Positions 1 through 7,564 of a stretch of 19,782 bases of DNA are shown here, piece after piece. The notes under the pieces are model-generated. The model was not told where the DNA came from. It saw only the letters and a program-made list of their open reading frames with translations, and did not search any database. Within the stretch, counting starts at the first letter, position 1. The number at the start of each line of letters is the position of its first letter. The position numbers and the translations under genes were made by a program. The stretch is from assembly GCA_002451435.1 (NCBI GenBank), contig DKCF01000038.1, positions 13,738 to 33,519 of the forward strand, in the 5' to 3' direction. Source of the stretch: Bifidobacterium sp. UBA6881. Its GTDB lineage: Bacteria > Actinomycetota > Actinomycetes > Actinomycetales > Bifidobacteriaceae.

Positions 1-4
1 CCGG

Positions 5-1036
5 TCAGCGCGCGGCGATGTCGCCGAGATGGTGCTGCGTGTAGGCGTCGGCCTGCGCGTCGATCGCGTCGTAGTCGCCGGCATCGGCGTGTTCGATGAT
101 GGCCATGGCGTTGTCGATCAGCGCCGGGTTCAGCGCCTGCAGCCAGTGGATGCGCGGATCGCGGCCGAACCAGCCCATCTGCTTGCGGGCGAGGCGTCTC
201 GTCTTCTGTGCGATGGCGATGAACGTGTCGTCCAGATCGCACAGCCCGTCGAGGTAGTCGATGACCTGCTGGTAGCCGAGCGCCTTGCCTGCGGTGATGC
301 CGAGACGGGGGCGCAGCCGTTCCACTTCCTCGATGAATCCTCCGGAGAGCATCCGCTTGGTGCGGATGTCGATGCGCCGGTCGAGTTCCTCGCGCGGCAG
401 GTCGAGGCCGATCTGCACGGTGGGAATCACGTACCGGTAGTGCGGCAGGCTCGCCGAATACGGACGTCCGGTCACCTCGATGACCTCGAGCGCGCGGATG
501 GTGCGGCGGGGGTTGTGCGGATCCATGCGCGCCGCGGCCTCGGGATCCTTGGCCTTCAGCTCGTCGAACAGCGCTCCCGCCCCTTCGGTCTTTTCACGCT
601 CCTCAAGTTTCCTGCGCACGTCGGGATCGGTGCCGGGGAAGGAGATGTCGTCGATCGCGGCACGCGCGTACAGACCGGAGCCGCCGACGAGGATCGGCCG
701 CACTCCCCTGCCCTGCAGTTCGGCGATCGTGGCGCGCGCGATCTTCTGGAATCGGGCCACCGACATCGCGTCGTCGGGTTCGATGATGTCGATCAGATGG
801 TGTCTGACCTGCGCCTGCTCCTCGGCGGTCGCCTTGGCGGTGCCGACGTCCATGCCGCGGTACATCTGGTAGGCGTCGGCGTTGACGATCTCCGCCTGTT
901 CGCCTTTGGCCTGCAGCGCCTTGGCGATGGCGATGCCGAGGCCGGTTTTGCCGGATGCCGTGGGACCGACGATGGAGATGACCTTCCGCTGACGGACATC
1001 GGATGGCAGTTCGTCGCGTTCAGTGTCGGATGGCAT
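5..1036 (-). CDS. miaA: tRNA dimethylallyltransferase MiaA
   Basis: This protein transfers a dimethylallyl group from DMAPP to N6 of A37 in tRNAs that read UNN codons, giving i6A37, the substrate of MiaB. The sequence shows an N-terminal P-loop GPTASGKT (residues 24-31) and the family blocks NADAYQMYRGMDVGTAK, VGGSGLYARA and RRTIRALEVIEVTGRPYS. The NADAYQ block has Ala where most family members have Ser. At 343 residues it is slightly longer than the usual 300-320, through N- and C-terminal tails. The start overlaps the end of miaB by 17 nt, with a GGGG-containing purine stretch upstream inside miaB as a possible ribosome binding site, so the two are probably co-transcribed and translationally coupled. 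The stop lies at the left window edge, so the gene is complete. Confidence 0.96.
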   Translation of the reverse strand: MPSDTERDELPSDVRQRKVISIVGPTASGKTGLGIAIAKALQAKGEQAEIVNADAYQMYRGMDVGTAKATAEEQAQVRHHLIDIIEPDDAMSVARFQKIARATIAELQGRGVRPILVGGSGLYARAAIDDISFPGTDPDVRRKLEEREKTEGAGALFDELKAKDPEAAARMDPHNPRRTIRALEVIEVTGRPYSASLPHYRYVIPTVQIGLDLPREELDRRIDIRTKRMLSGGFIEEVERLRPRLGITAGKALGYQQVIDYLDGLCDLDDTFIAIAQKTRRLARKQMGWFGRDPRIHWLQALNPALIDNAMAIIEHADAGDYDAIDAQADAYTQHHLGDIAAR

Positions 1037-2471
1037 AGGTCTGCCCCGCTTTCGGATCGGGATCGGCGATGAGGTTGTGCTTGCCGGCGTGGGTGACGGT
1101 GGCCGTCACGAAATCGCCGATCTGTGGCGTCGGTTCGCCCTCCGGTACGCCGACGTGCACGAGCACGCCGGTTTTCTCACGGCCGGTGACGCGATGGGTG
1201 GCGGCGTCCTTCTTGCCGGACGCTCCGGTGACCATCACTTCGACGTCGCGGCCCTCGAACGTCTTCAGATTCTCCGCGGTGATGCGCTCCTGCAACGCCA
1301 CGAGCCGTTCGAAGCGATCCTGGACGACGTCGTGGGGCAGTTGCTCCATCGCCGCGGCCGGGGTTCCCGGACGCGGCGAATAGATGAAGGTGAACGCCGA
1401 CGAGAAGCGGGCCTCCTCGACCACGCGCATCGTCTCCTGGAAGTCCTCCTCCGTCTCGCCGGGGAAACCGACGATGATGTCGGTGGAGATCTGCGCGTCC
1501 GGCATCGCCTCACGGATCTTGCGCAGGATGTCGAGAAACTTCGCGGAACGGTAGGAGCGGCGCATCGCGCGCAGGATCCTGTCGGAACCCGATTGCAATG
1601 GGAAATGCAGCTGGTGCATGACGTTCGGAGTCTCGGCCATGGCCGCGATCACGTCGTCGGTGAACGCCGCGGGATGCGGCGAGGTGAAGCGCACGCGTTC
1701 CAGCCCTTCGATGTCGCCGCACGCGCGCAGCAGCTTGGAGAACGCGAAGCGGTCGCCGATGCCGTATCCGAAGGAGTTCACGTTCTGTCCCAGCAGCGTC
1801 ACCTCCTTGGCGCCGTCGTCGACGCATTGGCGGATTTCGGCGAGGATGTCGCCGGGACGGCGGTCATGCTCCTTGCCTCGCGTGGTCGGCACGATGCAGA
1901 ACGTGCAGGTGTTGTTGCATCCCACGGAGATGGACACCCAGCTGGACACCTTCGACGCGCGGTCGGTCGGCAGCTGGCTTGGGAAGTAGTTCAGATCCTC
2001 CTTGACCTTGACCTGCGCGTGGCCTTCGATTCGCGCCTGGTCGAGCAGCTGCGGCAGCGCCCCGATGTTCTTGGTGCCGAACACCGCGTCGACCCAGGGG
2101 GCCTTCTTGGCGATCTTCTCACGGTCGAGCTGCGCCATGCAGCCGCCGATGGCGATCTGCAGGTTCGGGCGTTCCCGCTTCATCTCGGCCCACAGGCCGA
2201 TGGTGCCGTACATGCGCTCCGCCGCGTTCTCGCGCACCGCGCAGGTGTTCATGACGATCAGATCGACGTCATGGTCCTCATATTGCCGTTCCGTGGCCGG
2301 AACGTATCCGTTCTTCTCCAGCACGCCGGCGATGCGCTCTGAGTCGTGCACGTTCATCTGGCATCCGAGCGTGTGCACGTAGAACACGCCCTTGCCCCTC
2401 GACGGGACGCCCTCGGCCGGTTCGGCCAGTTTCGAGGCGCGCTCCGCCTCGGTCATCATATCTTCATTCAT
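1020..2471 (-). CDS. miaB: tRNA-2-methylthio-N6-dimethylallyladenosine synthase MiaB
   Basis: A radical-SAM methylthiotransferase that converts i6A37 to ms2i6A37 in the cytoplasm. The N-terminal UPF0004 domain carries the auxiliary-cluster cysteines Cys37 (HTLGCQMN), Cys77 (MNTCAVRE) and Cys111 (IGGCMAQ). The radical-SAM CxxxCxxC motif is Cys185, Cys189 and Cys192 (GCNNTCTFC). A TRAM RNA-binding domain occupies roughly residues 405-475. The length, 483 residues, is normal for actinobacterial MiaB. The ATG at 2471 has only a weak purine-rich upstream sequence; in-frame ATGs a few codons in (the MMTEAE region) are alternatives. It precedes and overlaps miaA, so both steps of the same modification are encoded as one unit. 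It is divergent from the small alarmone synthetase gene across about 120 bp. Confidence 0.96.
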   Translation of the reverse strand: MNEDMMTEAERASKLAEPAEGVPSRGKGVFYVHTLGCQMNVHDSERIAGVLEKNGYVPATERQYEDHDVDLIVMNTCAVRENAAERMYGTIGLWAEMKRERPNLQIAIGGCMAQLDREKIAKKAPWVDAVFGTKNIGALPQLLDQARIEGHAQVKVKEDLNYFPSQLPTDRASKVSSWVSISVGCNNTCTFCIVPTTRGKEHDRRPGDILAEIRQCVDDGAKEVTLLGQNVNSFGYGIGDRFAFSKLLRACGDIEGLERVRFTSPHPAAFTDDVIAAMAETPNVMHQLHFPLQSGSDRILRAMRRSYRSAKFLDILRKIREAMPDAQISTDIIVGFPGETEEDFQETMRVVEEARFSSAFTFIYSPRPGTPAAAMEQLPHDVVQDRFERLVALQERITAENLKTFEGRDVEVMVTGASGKKDAATHRVTGREKTGVLVHVGVPEGEPTPQIGDFVTATVTHAGKHNLIADPDPKAGQTYAIRH

Positions 2472-2591
2472 AACGTTCCATGCTATCGGCAGGGATTGTC
2501 AGGCGGGAAACGCCGTGATGCGCGGATATCGTGAATCCGGCATGGGCTTCGTCCGGTTTTCCAGTCCCTTCCCAGATTCATAGGGAAACGT

Positions 2592-3338
2592 GTGGGTACA
2601 CTGTTGCCCGTGATACTTGACAGACAGAACCGCATCAACACCACGGAGCTCAAGGCGCGCCTGAGCGACATCGATTTCGGCGACGGGACGTTCTCCGCGG
2701 ACCAGATCACCGAGTTCATCGACCAGATGCAGGTGTACGAGGGCGCGATGTACGAGATCAGCACCAAGCTGGAGATCCTCGATTCCGAATTCCAGGTGCG
2801 TTTCGCGCACAATCCGATCCATCATATGGAGCGCCGTCTCAAATCCATCGATTCCATCATCGGCAAGCTCAGGAGGCGCAATCTTCCGCTCACCGTCAAC
2901 GCCGTCAAGGACAACCTCTTCGACGTGGCCGGCGTGCGCGTGATCTGCAACTACCGCGACGACGTGTACTCCGTGGCGAATTATCTGTCCGCGCAAAGCG
3001 ACATCCAGGTGCTGCGCGTCAAGGACTACATCAAGAATCCGAAACAGAACGGATACCGCTCGCTGCATGTGATCTTCGCGGTGCCCGTGTTCCTGTCGTC
3101 GGGACCGCATTACACGCCCGTCGAGGTGCAGCTGCGCACCATCGCCATGGACTATTGGGCGAGTCTCGAACATGCGCTGCGGTACAAGACCGACCTGCCG
3201 GATTCCAAGCTCGCCGAGCACTCGCAGACCCTGCTCGACTGCGCGCGCAGCCTGCAGAACGTGGAGACGCAGATGCAGAACATCCACCGCGACATCAACG
3301 GCGCGCCGCAGGTGGGCGAGGCTCCGAAGACGAGCTGA
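2592..3338 (+). CDS. small alarmone synthetase, RelQ/YjbM family GTP pyrophosphokinase
   Basis: A monofunctional (p)ppGpp synthetase that transfers pyrophosphate from ATP to GTP or GDP. It has the RelA/SpoT synthetase fold without the HD hydrolase, TGS or ACT domains, and its 248 residues fit the RelQ-type small alarmone synthetases. Visible family blocks are MYEISTKLEILDSEF (53-67), FDVAGVRVICNYRDDVY (110-126, with the metal-binding Asp111 by analogy), the GTP-binding loop KDYIKNPKQNGYRSLH (144-159), and VEVQLRT followed by DYWASLEHALRYK (177-199, catalytic Glu178 by analogy). The start is a GTG with AGGGA five bases upstream. A GTG at 2610 (MILDRQN) is a possible later start. The gene stands alone, divergent from miaB and convergent with the EamA transporter gene. 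The assignment to RelQ rather than another SAS subclass is from motif similarity. Confidence 0.9.
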   Translation: MGTLLPVILDRQNRINTTELKARLSDIDFGDGTFSADQITEFIDQMQVYEGAMYEISTKLEILDSEFQVRFAHNPIHHMERRLKSIDSIIGKLRRRNLPLTVNAVKDNLFDVAGVRVICNYRDDVYSVANYLSAQSDIQVLRVKDYIKNPKQNGYRSLHVIFAVPVFLSSGPHYTPVEVQLRTIAMDYWASLEHALRYKTDLPDSKLAEHSQTLLDCARSLQNVETQMQNIHRDINGAPQVGEAPKTS

Positions 3339-3376
3339 CCGCAGAGGCCATTCTGCCGGCATATCCGATGAATCTG

Positions 3377-3426
3377 GACGAAGGTCCGTGTTCCGAACAC
3401 CGCGTTTCGGGACGCGGACCTTCGTC
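3377..3426. terminator. 21-bp inverted repeat between convergent genes, probable bidirectional terminator
   Basis: The arm at 3377-3397 (GACGAAGGTCCG and nine more bases) pairs along its full length with 3406-3426, leaving an 8-nt loop. Only two G-T wobbles interrupt Watson-Crick pairing. The hairpin sits between the alarmone synthetase stop and the convergent EamA gene and contains most of the EamA stop codon. Neither side has a long T-run, so intrinsic termination is plausible but not textbook. Confidence 0.6.
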
Positions 3427-4399
3427 ATCCACGGCGCATGCGCGAACCCGGAATCCTCGCCGGCATCTGGGCAAGCACCGTCCCCGCGAAAATCAGCGCG
3501 CATCCGACACAGGCGCGCGGCGTCATCGTCTCGCCGAGGATGATGACGCCGCCGACCGCGGAGAAGAACGATTCGAGCGACATGATCACCGACGCCCGGG
3601 TCGGCGGAACCAGCTGCTGCCCGACCACCTGCAGCGTGTAGGCCACTCCGGCGGAGCACACGCCCGCGTATACGATCGCGAACCAGCTGTGTGTGGCGCC
3701 GTTCCAATCAATGGACCCCTCGAACAGCGAGCCGATCCAGCTGAGCGCCGCGGTGGTGGCGATCTGGCCGAATGAGAGCAGAATCGGATCCATGTCGCGT
3801 CCGAACGTGTCGATGATGAGAATGTGTCCCGCGAACAGCACCGCGGTGAGCAGCAGCACCACATCGGCCACCGTGATCGAGCCGAACCCGTCGGTGACGC
3901 ACAGCAGGTAGAATCCGACCACGGAGATCGCGACGCTGACCATGACGCCCGCGTGCACGCGACGCCGCAGAACGACGAACGCCAGCAACGGCGTCATCAC
4001 GATGTACAACGCCGTGATGAATCCGGAACGGCCGGCCGACCCGGAGTACAGGATGCCGTATTGCTGGACGGTGCTGGCGGTGAACAGTACCACGCCGCAG
4101 ATGACGCTTGCCACCACGGGATTGCCCAGCCAGGCCGGCATCGTCATCTTCCGCCCATCGCCGAAGACGACGTCCGGCCCATGCCCCGCCGCGCGACGGG
4201 CGCGCTCCCTGCGCGCGATGCCGTCGCGGCGAAACCACAGCAGCGGCAGCAATGAGACGGCGCCCAACGTGAAACGGGTGGCGCCGAAGAACAACGGCGT
4301 CGTGGAATCCATGCCCTGCACCTGGGATACGAACGCGAATCCCCAAATCATGGCGGTCAATACCAGGCAGGTCATGCCGCCGATTTCTTTCCTCTGCAT
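3425..4399 (-). CDS. EamA/DMT-superfamily membrane transporter
   Basis: A drug/metabolite-transporter family permease of about 324 residues with roughly ten hydrophobic helices arranged as two EamA repeats. The first starts at MTCLVLTAMIWGFAFVSQ and the second around VADVVLLLTAVLFAGHILIID. The second repeat ends with the typical VIMSLESFFSAVGGVIILGETMT followed by GCALIFAGTVLAQM. Substrates in this family include amino acids and metabolites, and the sequence alone does not say which. I chose the ATG at 4399 because GGTGG precedes it. An upstream ATG (4423) and GTG (4426) in frame would add 8-9 residues but lack a clear ribosome binding site. There is almost no room for a promoter between this gene and the hairpin at 4433-4463, so it may be transcribed by read-through or from a promoter overlapping that hairpin. 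Confidence 0.88.
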   Translation of the reverse strand: MQRKEIGGMTCLVLTAMIWGFAFVSQVQGMDSTTPLFFGATRFTLGAVSLLPLLWFRRDGIARRERARRAAGHGPDVVFGDGRKMTMPAWLGNPVVASVICGVVLFTASTVQQYGILYSGSAGRSGFITALYIVMTPLLAFVVLRRRVHAGVMVSVAISVVGFYLLCVTDGFGSITVADVVLLLTAVLFAGHILIIDTFGRDMDPILLSFGQIATTAALSWIGSLFEGSIDWNGATHSWFAIVYAGVCSAGVAYTLQVVGQQLVPPTRASVIMSLESFFSAVGGVIILGETMTPRACVGCALIFAGTVLAQMPARIPGSRMRRG

Positions 4400-4432
4400 G
4401 AGCCACCACCGTAGGGCACGCATCACGGCAAG

Positions 4433-4463
4433 AAAAAAGCCTGACCATATTCTGGTCAGGCTT
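4433..4463 (-). terminator. Rho-independent terminator of the Bax-inhibitor-1/YccA gene
   Basis: A perfect 11-bp stem, AAGCCTGACCA paired with TGGTCAGGCTT, has a 5-nt loop. On the minus strand a run of six T residues (complement of 4433-4438) follows immediately. This is a canonical intrinsic terminator located just downstream of the minus-strand gene ending at 4505. Confidence 0.9.
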
Positions 4464-4504
4464 GGATTTCCGCGACGCCCGGAAACGTACCACGGCGGCT
4501 ATGT

Positions 4505-5398
4505 TCAGTCGCGGTTGCCGAGCAGCTGGAGGATGTACAGGAACATGTTCACGAAGTCCAGATACAGGTTCAGCGCGCAGATGATGGAGATCTTCTTGAC
4601 CATGTCCTCGCCCTGCCCCGCGTACTGCGCCATCAGCGCGCGCGTGGCCTGTGCGTCGTAGACGGTCATGCCGGCGAACAGCACGAGACCGATGGCGGAG
4701 ACGACCATCAACGTGGTCTGTCCCGGAGCGAAGATCATGAGCAGCACCTCGGCGACGATCAGCACGACCAGGCCGACCATGAGGATCGGACCGGCCTTGA
4801 GCATGTTGATCTTCGTGGTGCGGCCAAGCATGGTGAGCGCGAAGAAGAAGCCGGCGCACAACGCCAGCGAAAGGCCGATGGATCCCAGATCGTACACCGC
4901 GAAGATGGTGCTCAGCGTGAAGCCCATGATCGCCGCGTACACATAGAACATGACGCGCGCCGTGCCAGGCTTGATCTGGTGGATGCGGGCGCCGAGATAG
5001 ATGGCGAGGCCGATTTCGATGATGGCCGGCGCGAGCATGCCGAAGACGCCGGTGGCTTGGATGAGCGCGATGTACAGGCCGCTCATCTGCGTGAGCACCG
5101 CCACGATGGCCGTGACGATCAGGCCGACGGTCATCTCGCCGTACGCGCGGGAGACGGAGACGCGCTGCGCCTCCTCGTAGGAGTACGCGGCCTGCGTCGG
5201 AACCGCGGCGGCTCCGTTCGACGCATAGGCGTAGTTCTGCTGACCCTGACCATATGGCTGCTGCGGAACGTACTGGTAATTGCCGTACTGGTTCTGCCCG
5301 TACTGGTTCTGCCCGTACTGAGGCTGGCCGTTGCCGTACTGCTGCCGGCCGTTGAAACCATTGGCGTTGTTGCCCTGGGGCTGCTGACCGAATGTCAT
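4505..5398 (-). CDS. Bax inhibitor-1/YccA family integral membrane protein
   Basis: A 297-residue BI-1 (TMBIM) family protein with seven hydrophobic segments after a long soluble N-terminus. Bacterial relatives include YccA, a modulator of FtsH, and YetJ, a pH-gated calcium-leak channel. The BI-1 signature end LNLYLDFVNMFLYILQLLG is present. Asp248 (VYDAQ) and Asp281 (LYLDF) are candidates for the di-aspartyl pH sensor described in YetJ, although the loop between them is longer here. Residues 1-80 form a Q/N/G/Y-rich low-complexity tail with tandem YGQNQ units. The ATG at 5398 is chosen because AAGGAG lies at the right distance. The same open frame extends much further upstream, but that extension lies antisense to and beyond the next gene and is not coding. 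A canonical terminator follows. Confidence 0.92.
   Translation of the reverse strand: MTFGQQPQGNNANGFNGRQQYGNGQPQYGQNQYGQNQYGNYQYVPQQPYGQGQQNYAYASNGAAAVPTQAAYSYEEAQRVSVSRAYGEMTVGLIVTAIVAVLTQMSGLYIALIQATGVFGMLAPAIIEIGLAIYLGARIHQIKPGTARVMFYVYAAIMGFTLSTIFAVYDLGSIGLSLALCAGFFFALTMLGRTTKINMLKAGPILMVGLVVLIVAEVLLMIFAPGQTTLMVVSAIGLVLFAGMTVYDAQATRALMAQYAGQGEDMVKKISIICALNLYLDFVNMFLYILQLLGNRD
5283..5320 (-). repeat. 15-bp tandem repeat coding YGQNQ units
   Basis: CCGTACTGGTTCTGC (plus strand) occurs exactly twice in tandem at 5283-5297 and 5298-5312. A partial third unit, CCGTACTG, follows. It encodes the QYGQNQYGQNQYG part of the low-complexity N-terminus of the YccA-like protein. An exact in-frame repeat of this kind can expand or contract by slippage and changes only tail length. 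Confidence 0.85.
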
Positions 5399-5456
5399 GA
5401 TCGCTCCTTTTTCTCGATTGCGCACCACAATACGACAATTGCCTGATGATTTCATG

Positions 5457-5468
5457 GGAACCGGTTCC
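5457..5468. repeat. 12-bp perfect palindrome upstream of the YccA-like gene
   Basis: GGAACCGGTTCC is a perfect palindrome in the short gap between the Ltp-repeat gene and the YccA-like gene. Adjacent bases extend an imperfect GGGA/TCCC plus CCGG/CCGG hairpin through 5480. It could be an operator for the downstream minus-strand gene or part of a weak terminator of the upstream one; the sequence does not decide between them. Confidence 0.35.
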
Positions 5469-5493
5469 GCGCCGGCTCCCGTATGGCGTGCCG

Positions 5494-6069
5494 TCAGTCG
5501 TTCAGATGCTGGATGGCGTAATCGGCCTCCTCCGCGGTGAATTGGTCGCCGTATTCGCTGGTGAGCTGGTCGCGGATCGCCTCGGGGGACATGGCCATGG
5601 TCTCCTGATAGTTCTTCGCCGCGGCGAGCGCGTTCGCGTTCCAGTCGGCTTTCACGTTGTCGACGGCGTATTGGGCCGCCTCCTGGGAGAACTGGCCGCC
5701 GTATTCGCTGGTGAGCTGTTTGAGCAGACCCGCCTTCGACATGTGCATGGTGTTGGCGTAGACATCGGCCTGCCGCAAGGCCGACTTGTATTCCGCGGGA
5801 ACCGATTCCTCCTTTTTCTGTTGTTCGCTCTGAGCGTCCTGCCGCCCCTGTTTCGCATCCGTTGACCGCTGGGATTGCGCGGACGACGTCGTCTGGCCGC
5901 CGTTCGTCGAGGATCCGTTTCCGCCCGAGACGCCGATGACGGCCAACGCCGCCACGACGATGACGAGCCAGAACCATAGGCGTCTGTACAACGGTTTCTT
6001 CGTCTTCGGCTGTGCTGATGGCATCGGTTCCGCAGGCTGTGGCTGCTGCGTGGTGTGGAGACCGCTCAT
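5494..6069 (-). CDS. membrane-anchored protein with two Ltp (host cell surface-exposed lipoprotein) repeats
   Basis: A 191-residue protein with a short cytoplasmic N-terminus and one transmembrane helix (about residues 31-46, FWLVIVVAALAVIGV). A Ser/Thr/Gln-rich linker follows, then two tandem helical Ltp-type repeats, KSALRQADVYANTMHMSKAG... and WNANALAAAKNYQETMAMSP..., each continuing to xQLTSEYGxQF. Ltp repeats occur in a streptococcal phage superinfection-exclusion lipoprotein that blocks DNA injection, and in many Gram-positive surface proteins of unknown role. There is no lipobox cysteine, so this member is held by its helix and not by lipid. The start at 6069 has AAGGA upstream, within a leader (AAGGAnCGATCATG-like) very similar to that of the next gene, suggesting paired expression. 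The repeat assignment is from pattern recognition. Confidence 0.8.
   Translation of the reverse strand: MSGLHTTQQPQPAEPMPSAQPKTKKPLYRRLWFWLVIVVAALAVIGVSGGNGSSTNGGQTTSSAQSQRSTDAKQGRQDAQSEQQKKEESVPAEYKSALRQADVYANTMHMSKAGLLKQLTSEYGGQFSQEAAQYAVDNVKADWNANALAAAKNYQETMAMSPEAIRDQLTSEYGDQFTAEEADYAIQHLND
5548..5718. repeat. exact 21-nt direct repeat, 150 bp apart, inside the Ltp gene
   Basis: The 21 bases at 5548-5568 recur identically at 5698-5718, exactly 150 bp (50 codons) away. They encode the conserved QLTSEYG part of each Ltp repeat, which points to a fairly recent internal duplication or to repeat homogenisation. Confidence 0.85.
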
Positions 6070-6219
6070 GATCGTTCCTTCTTCTCGTAATGATTGAAAC
6101 ACCATCGAGCGTATGGGAACATGGCCGTCGGCGGTATTGGACGAAAGGCCAATTCCGGTTGCCCTTTCGTGCGCGTCCGGCGGTACGGAAGGCCACTGGC
6201 GTCTTTCGGCATGCGCCCC

Positions 6220-6235
6220 GATAATGGTGGGTATG
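6220..6235 (+). promoter_or_regulatory. candidate leaderless promoter of the first sensor kinase
   Basis: GATAAT at 6220-6225 matches a -10 hexamer and lies seven bases before the ATG at 6233, the spacing expected if transcription starts at the start codon. The upstream GGTGGG run overlaps or is too close to the ATG for a normal ribosome binding site. No clear -35 element is visible. Confidence 0.4.
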
Positions 6236-7564
6236 AACGAGAAGACGAGTTCCCCAGCCGTGGTCGAGGTGCCGGTGCGCAGCAGAATCTGGTGCAGCCC
6301 GCTGATGGTATGCTGCGCGGATCTCATGTGCCTTACGCAGGCCTCGTTCGCATCGCAACAGTTCGACCAGGATTCGGCGGCATACACATGGGCCGTCATC
6401 GGCATACTGCTGGCGTTCGCCTCCGGATTTCTTCTGCTGGCGCGCTCCCGGCACCCGCGCGCCACGTTCCTCGCCTCATGCGTCCTGGTGTTGGTCTTCC
6501 CCTATGATTCCACCATCGCGCTTATGGCGTTGACCGCGCTGCTGGCAAGACGGAACGATTCCACGCTGACCGTCCGCGCCACCATTCTGGCCGGCTTCGT
6601 CACGCTGGCCTCGCAATTGCGCGACGCAACGAAATCCCCGGAGGCGTCGTTTTGGCATGCGGTCTTCGCCAAACCGTACACCGGCAGGCAGTATGGCAAC
6701 GAGCTGGTGATGCTGGCCGACGAGCGCACCGTCATCATCACCGCGGTCGTAGCGGCTTCGCTGGAATTGGTCATAGCGGTTCTCGCGGGATTGCATATCC
6801 GCTCACGGGCGCTTGCGTCGATGGCCGCGGCCAAGGCCGACGCGGCCGGAGCGCAGGTGGCACGGCTCGAAACCACGATCGACAGCCGTCAGCTGGCCGA
6901 CGCGATCGCGGCCGAGGCGCATGACACGCTCGCCCATTCGTTGTCGCTGCTGGCGTTGAACGCGAGCGCGCTGCATGCCGAATCCGTGAGGCTCGGCCGG
7001 GAGGCGAATGCGATGGACCCCTCCCGGATGACCGAGGCGGCGGAACGAATCGCCGAAAAAAGCGAGGACATCCGCAAACAGGCCGCGGGGGCTTTGGACG
7101 AGGCGCACAGCATCATCGATATGCTGAGACATCCCGAACAGGCGCGCATGCAGTTGGCCCCTTCCGATGAAACGTCGTTGACCCGCGATTCGTTGGATGC
7201 GCTTATCGGCGACGCGCGTGCGGCCGGCATGCACCTGAACACCTGGATCGACATCCAGCAACTGGGCCGGCTCAACGACGCGGTAGGCAAGATCGCCTAC
7301 CGTGCCATCCAGGAGGGCATGACCAACGCCAGGCGGCATGCGCCCGAAGAACCCGTTTCCTTGGAAGTGTCCGCGAACCCCACGGCCGGCGTGCATGTGC
7401 ACGTCTCCAATCCCACGAAGGCCGGAACCGTCTCCCCGTCCCGTCCGGGCGCCGGTCTGCCGGGGCTCGCGGAACGCGTGCGGAAGGCCGGCGGAACATG
7501 CCGGTTCGGTTTCGACGACCGGCATGCGTTCCATGTGGACGTACGGCTACCATGGGTGGCGTGA
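6233..7564 (+). CDS. sensor histidine kinase, HisKA_3/NarL-partner type (first system)
   Basis: A membrane sensor kinase of 443 residues. The first 190 residues form several hydrophobic segments with little extracellular sequence, implying intramembrane or membrane-stress sensing. The dimerisation/phospho-acceptor helix has His230 in AAEAHDTLAHSLSLL. The ATP-binding domain has an N-box QEGMTNARRHA (Asn365) and a glycine-rich GAGLPGLAERV box. The usual DxGxG box is replaced by a VSNPT motif, a variation I associate with actinobacterial kinases of this group. The frame is open 40 codons further upstream, but 6233 is preferred: the extension does not resemble protein and a leaderless promoter fits. 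The 3' end overlaps the response regulator gene by four bases (GTGA). Confidence 0.88.
   Translation: MNEKTSSPAVVEVPVRSRIWCSPLMVCCADLMCLTQASFASQQFDQDSAAYTWAVIGILLAFASGFLLLARSRHPRATFLASCVLVLVFPYDSTIALMALTALLARRNDSTLTVRATILAGFVTLASQLRDATKSPEASFWHAVFAKPYTGRQYGNELVMLADERTVIITAVVAASLELVIAVLAGLHIRSRALASMAAAKADAAGAQVARLETTIDSRQLADAIAAEAHDTLAHSLSLLALNASALHAESVRLGREANAMDPSRMTEAAERIAEKSEDIRKQAAGALDEAHSIIDMLRHPEQARMQLAPSDETSLTRDSLDALIGDARAAGMHLNTWIDIQQLGRLNDAVGKIAYRAIQEGMTNARRHAPEEPVSLEVSANPTAGVHVHVSNPTKAGTVSPSRPGAGLPGLAERVRKAGGTCRFGFDDRHAFHVDVRLPWVA

Noticed and set aside
1023..2342. Long plus-strand open frame antisense to miaB
   Set aside because: A shadow of the high-GC miaB gene; its translation is rich in Arg, His, Asp and Gly and matches nothing.
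3708..5438. 576-codon minus-strand frame over the EamA and YccA-like genes
   Set aside because: A frame shadow of two well-supported genes, with Arg/His-rich non-protein-like translation.
4505..6454. A single 649-codon minus-strand open frame across the YccA-like and Ltp genes
   Set aside because: Only the last 297 codons look like protein and have a ribosome binding site. The upstream part is another frame of the Ltp gene kept open by high GC.
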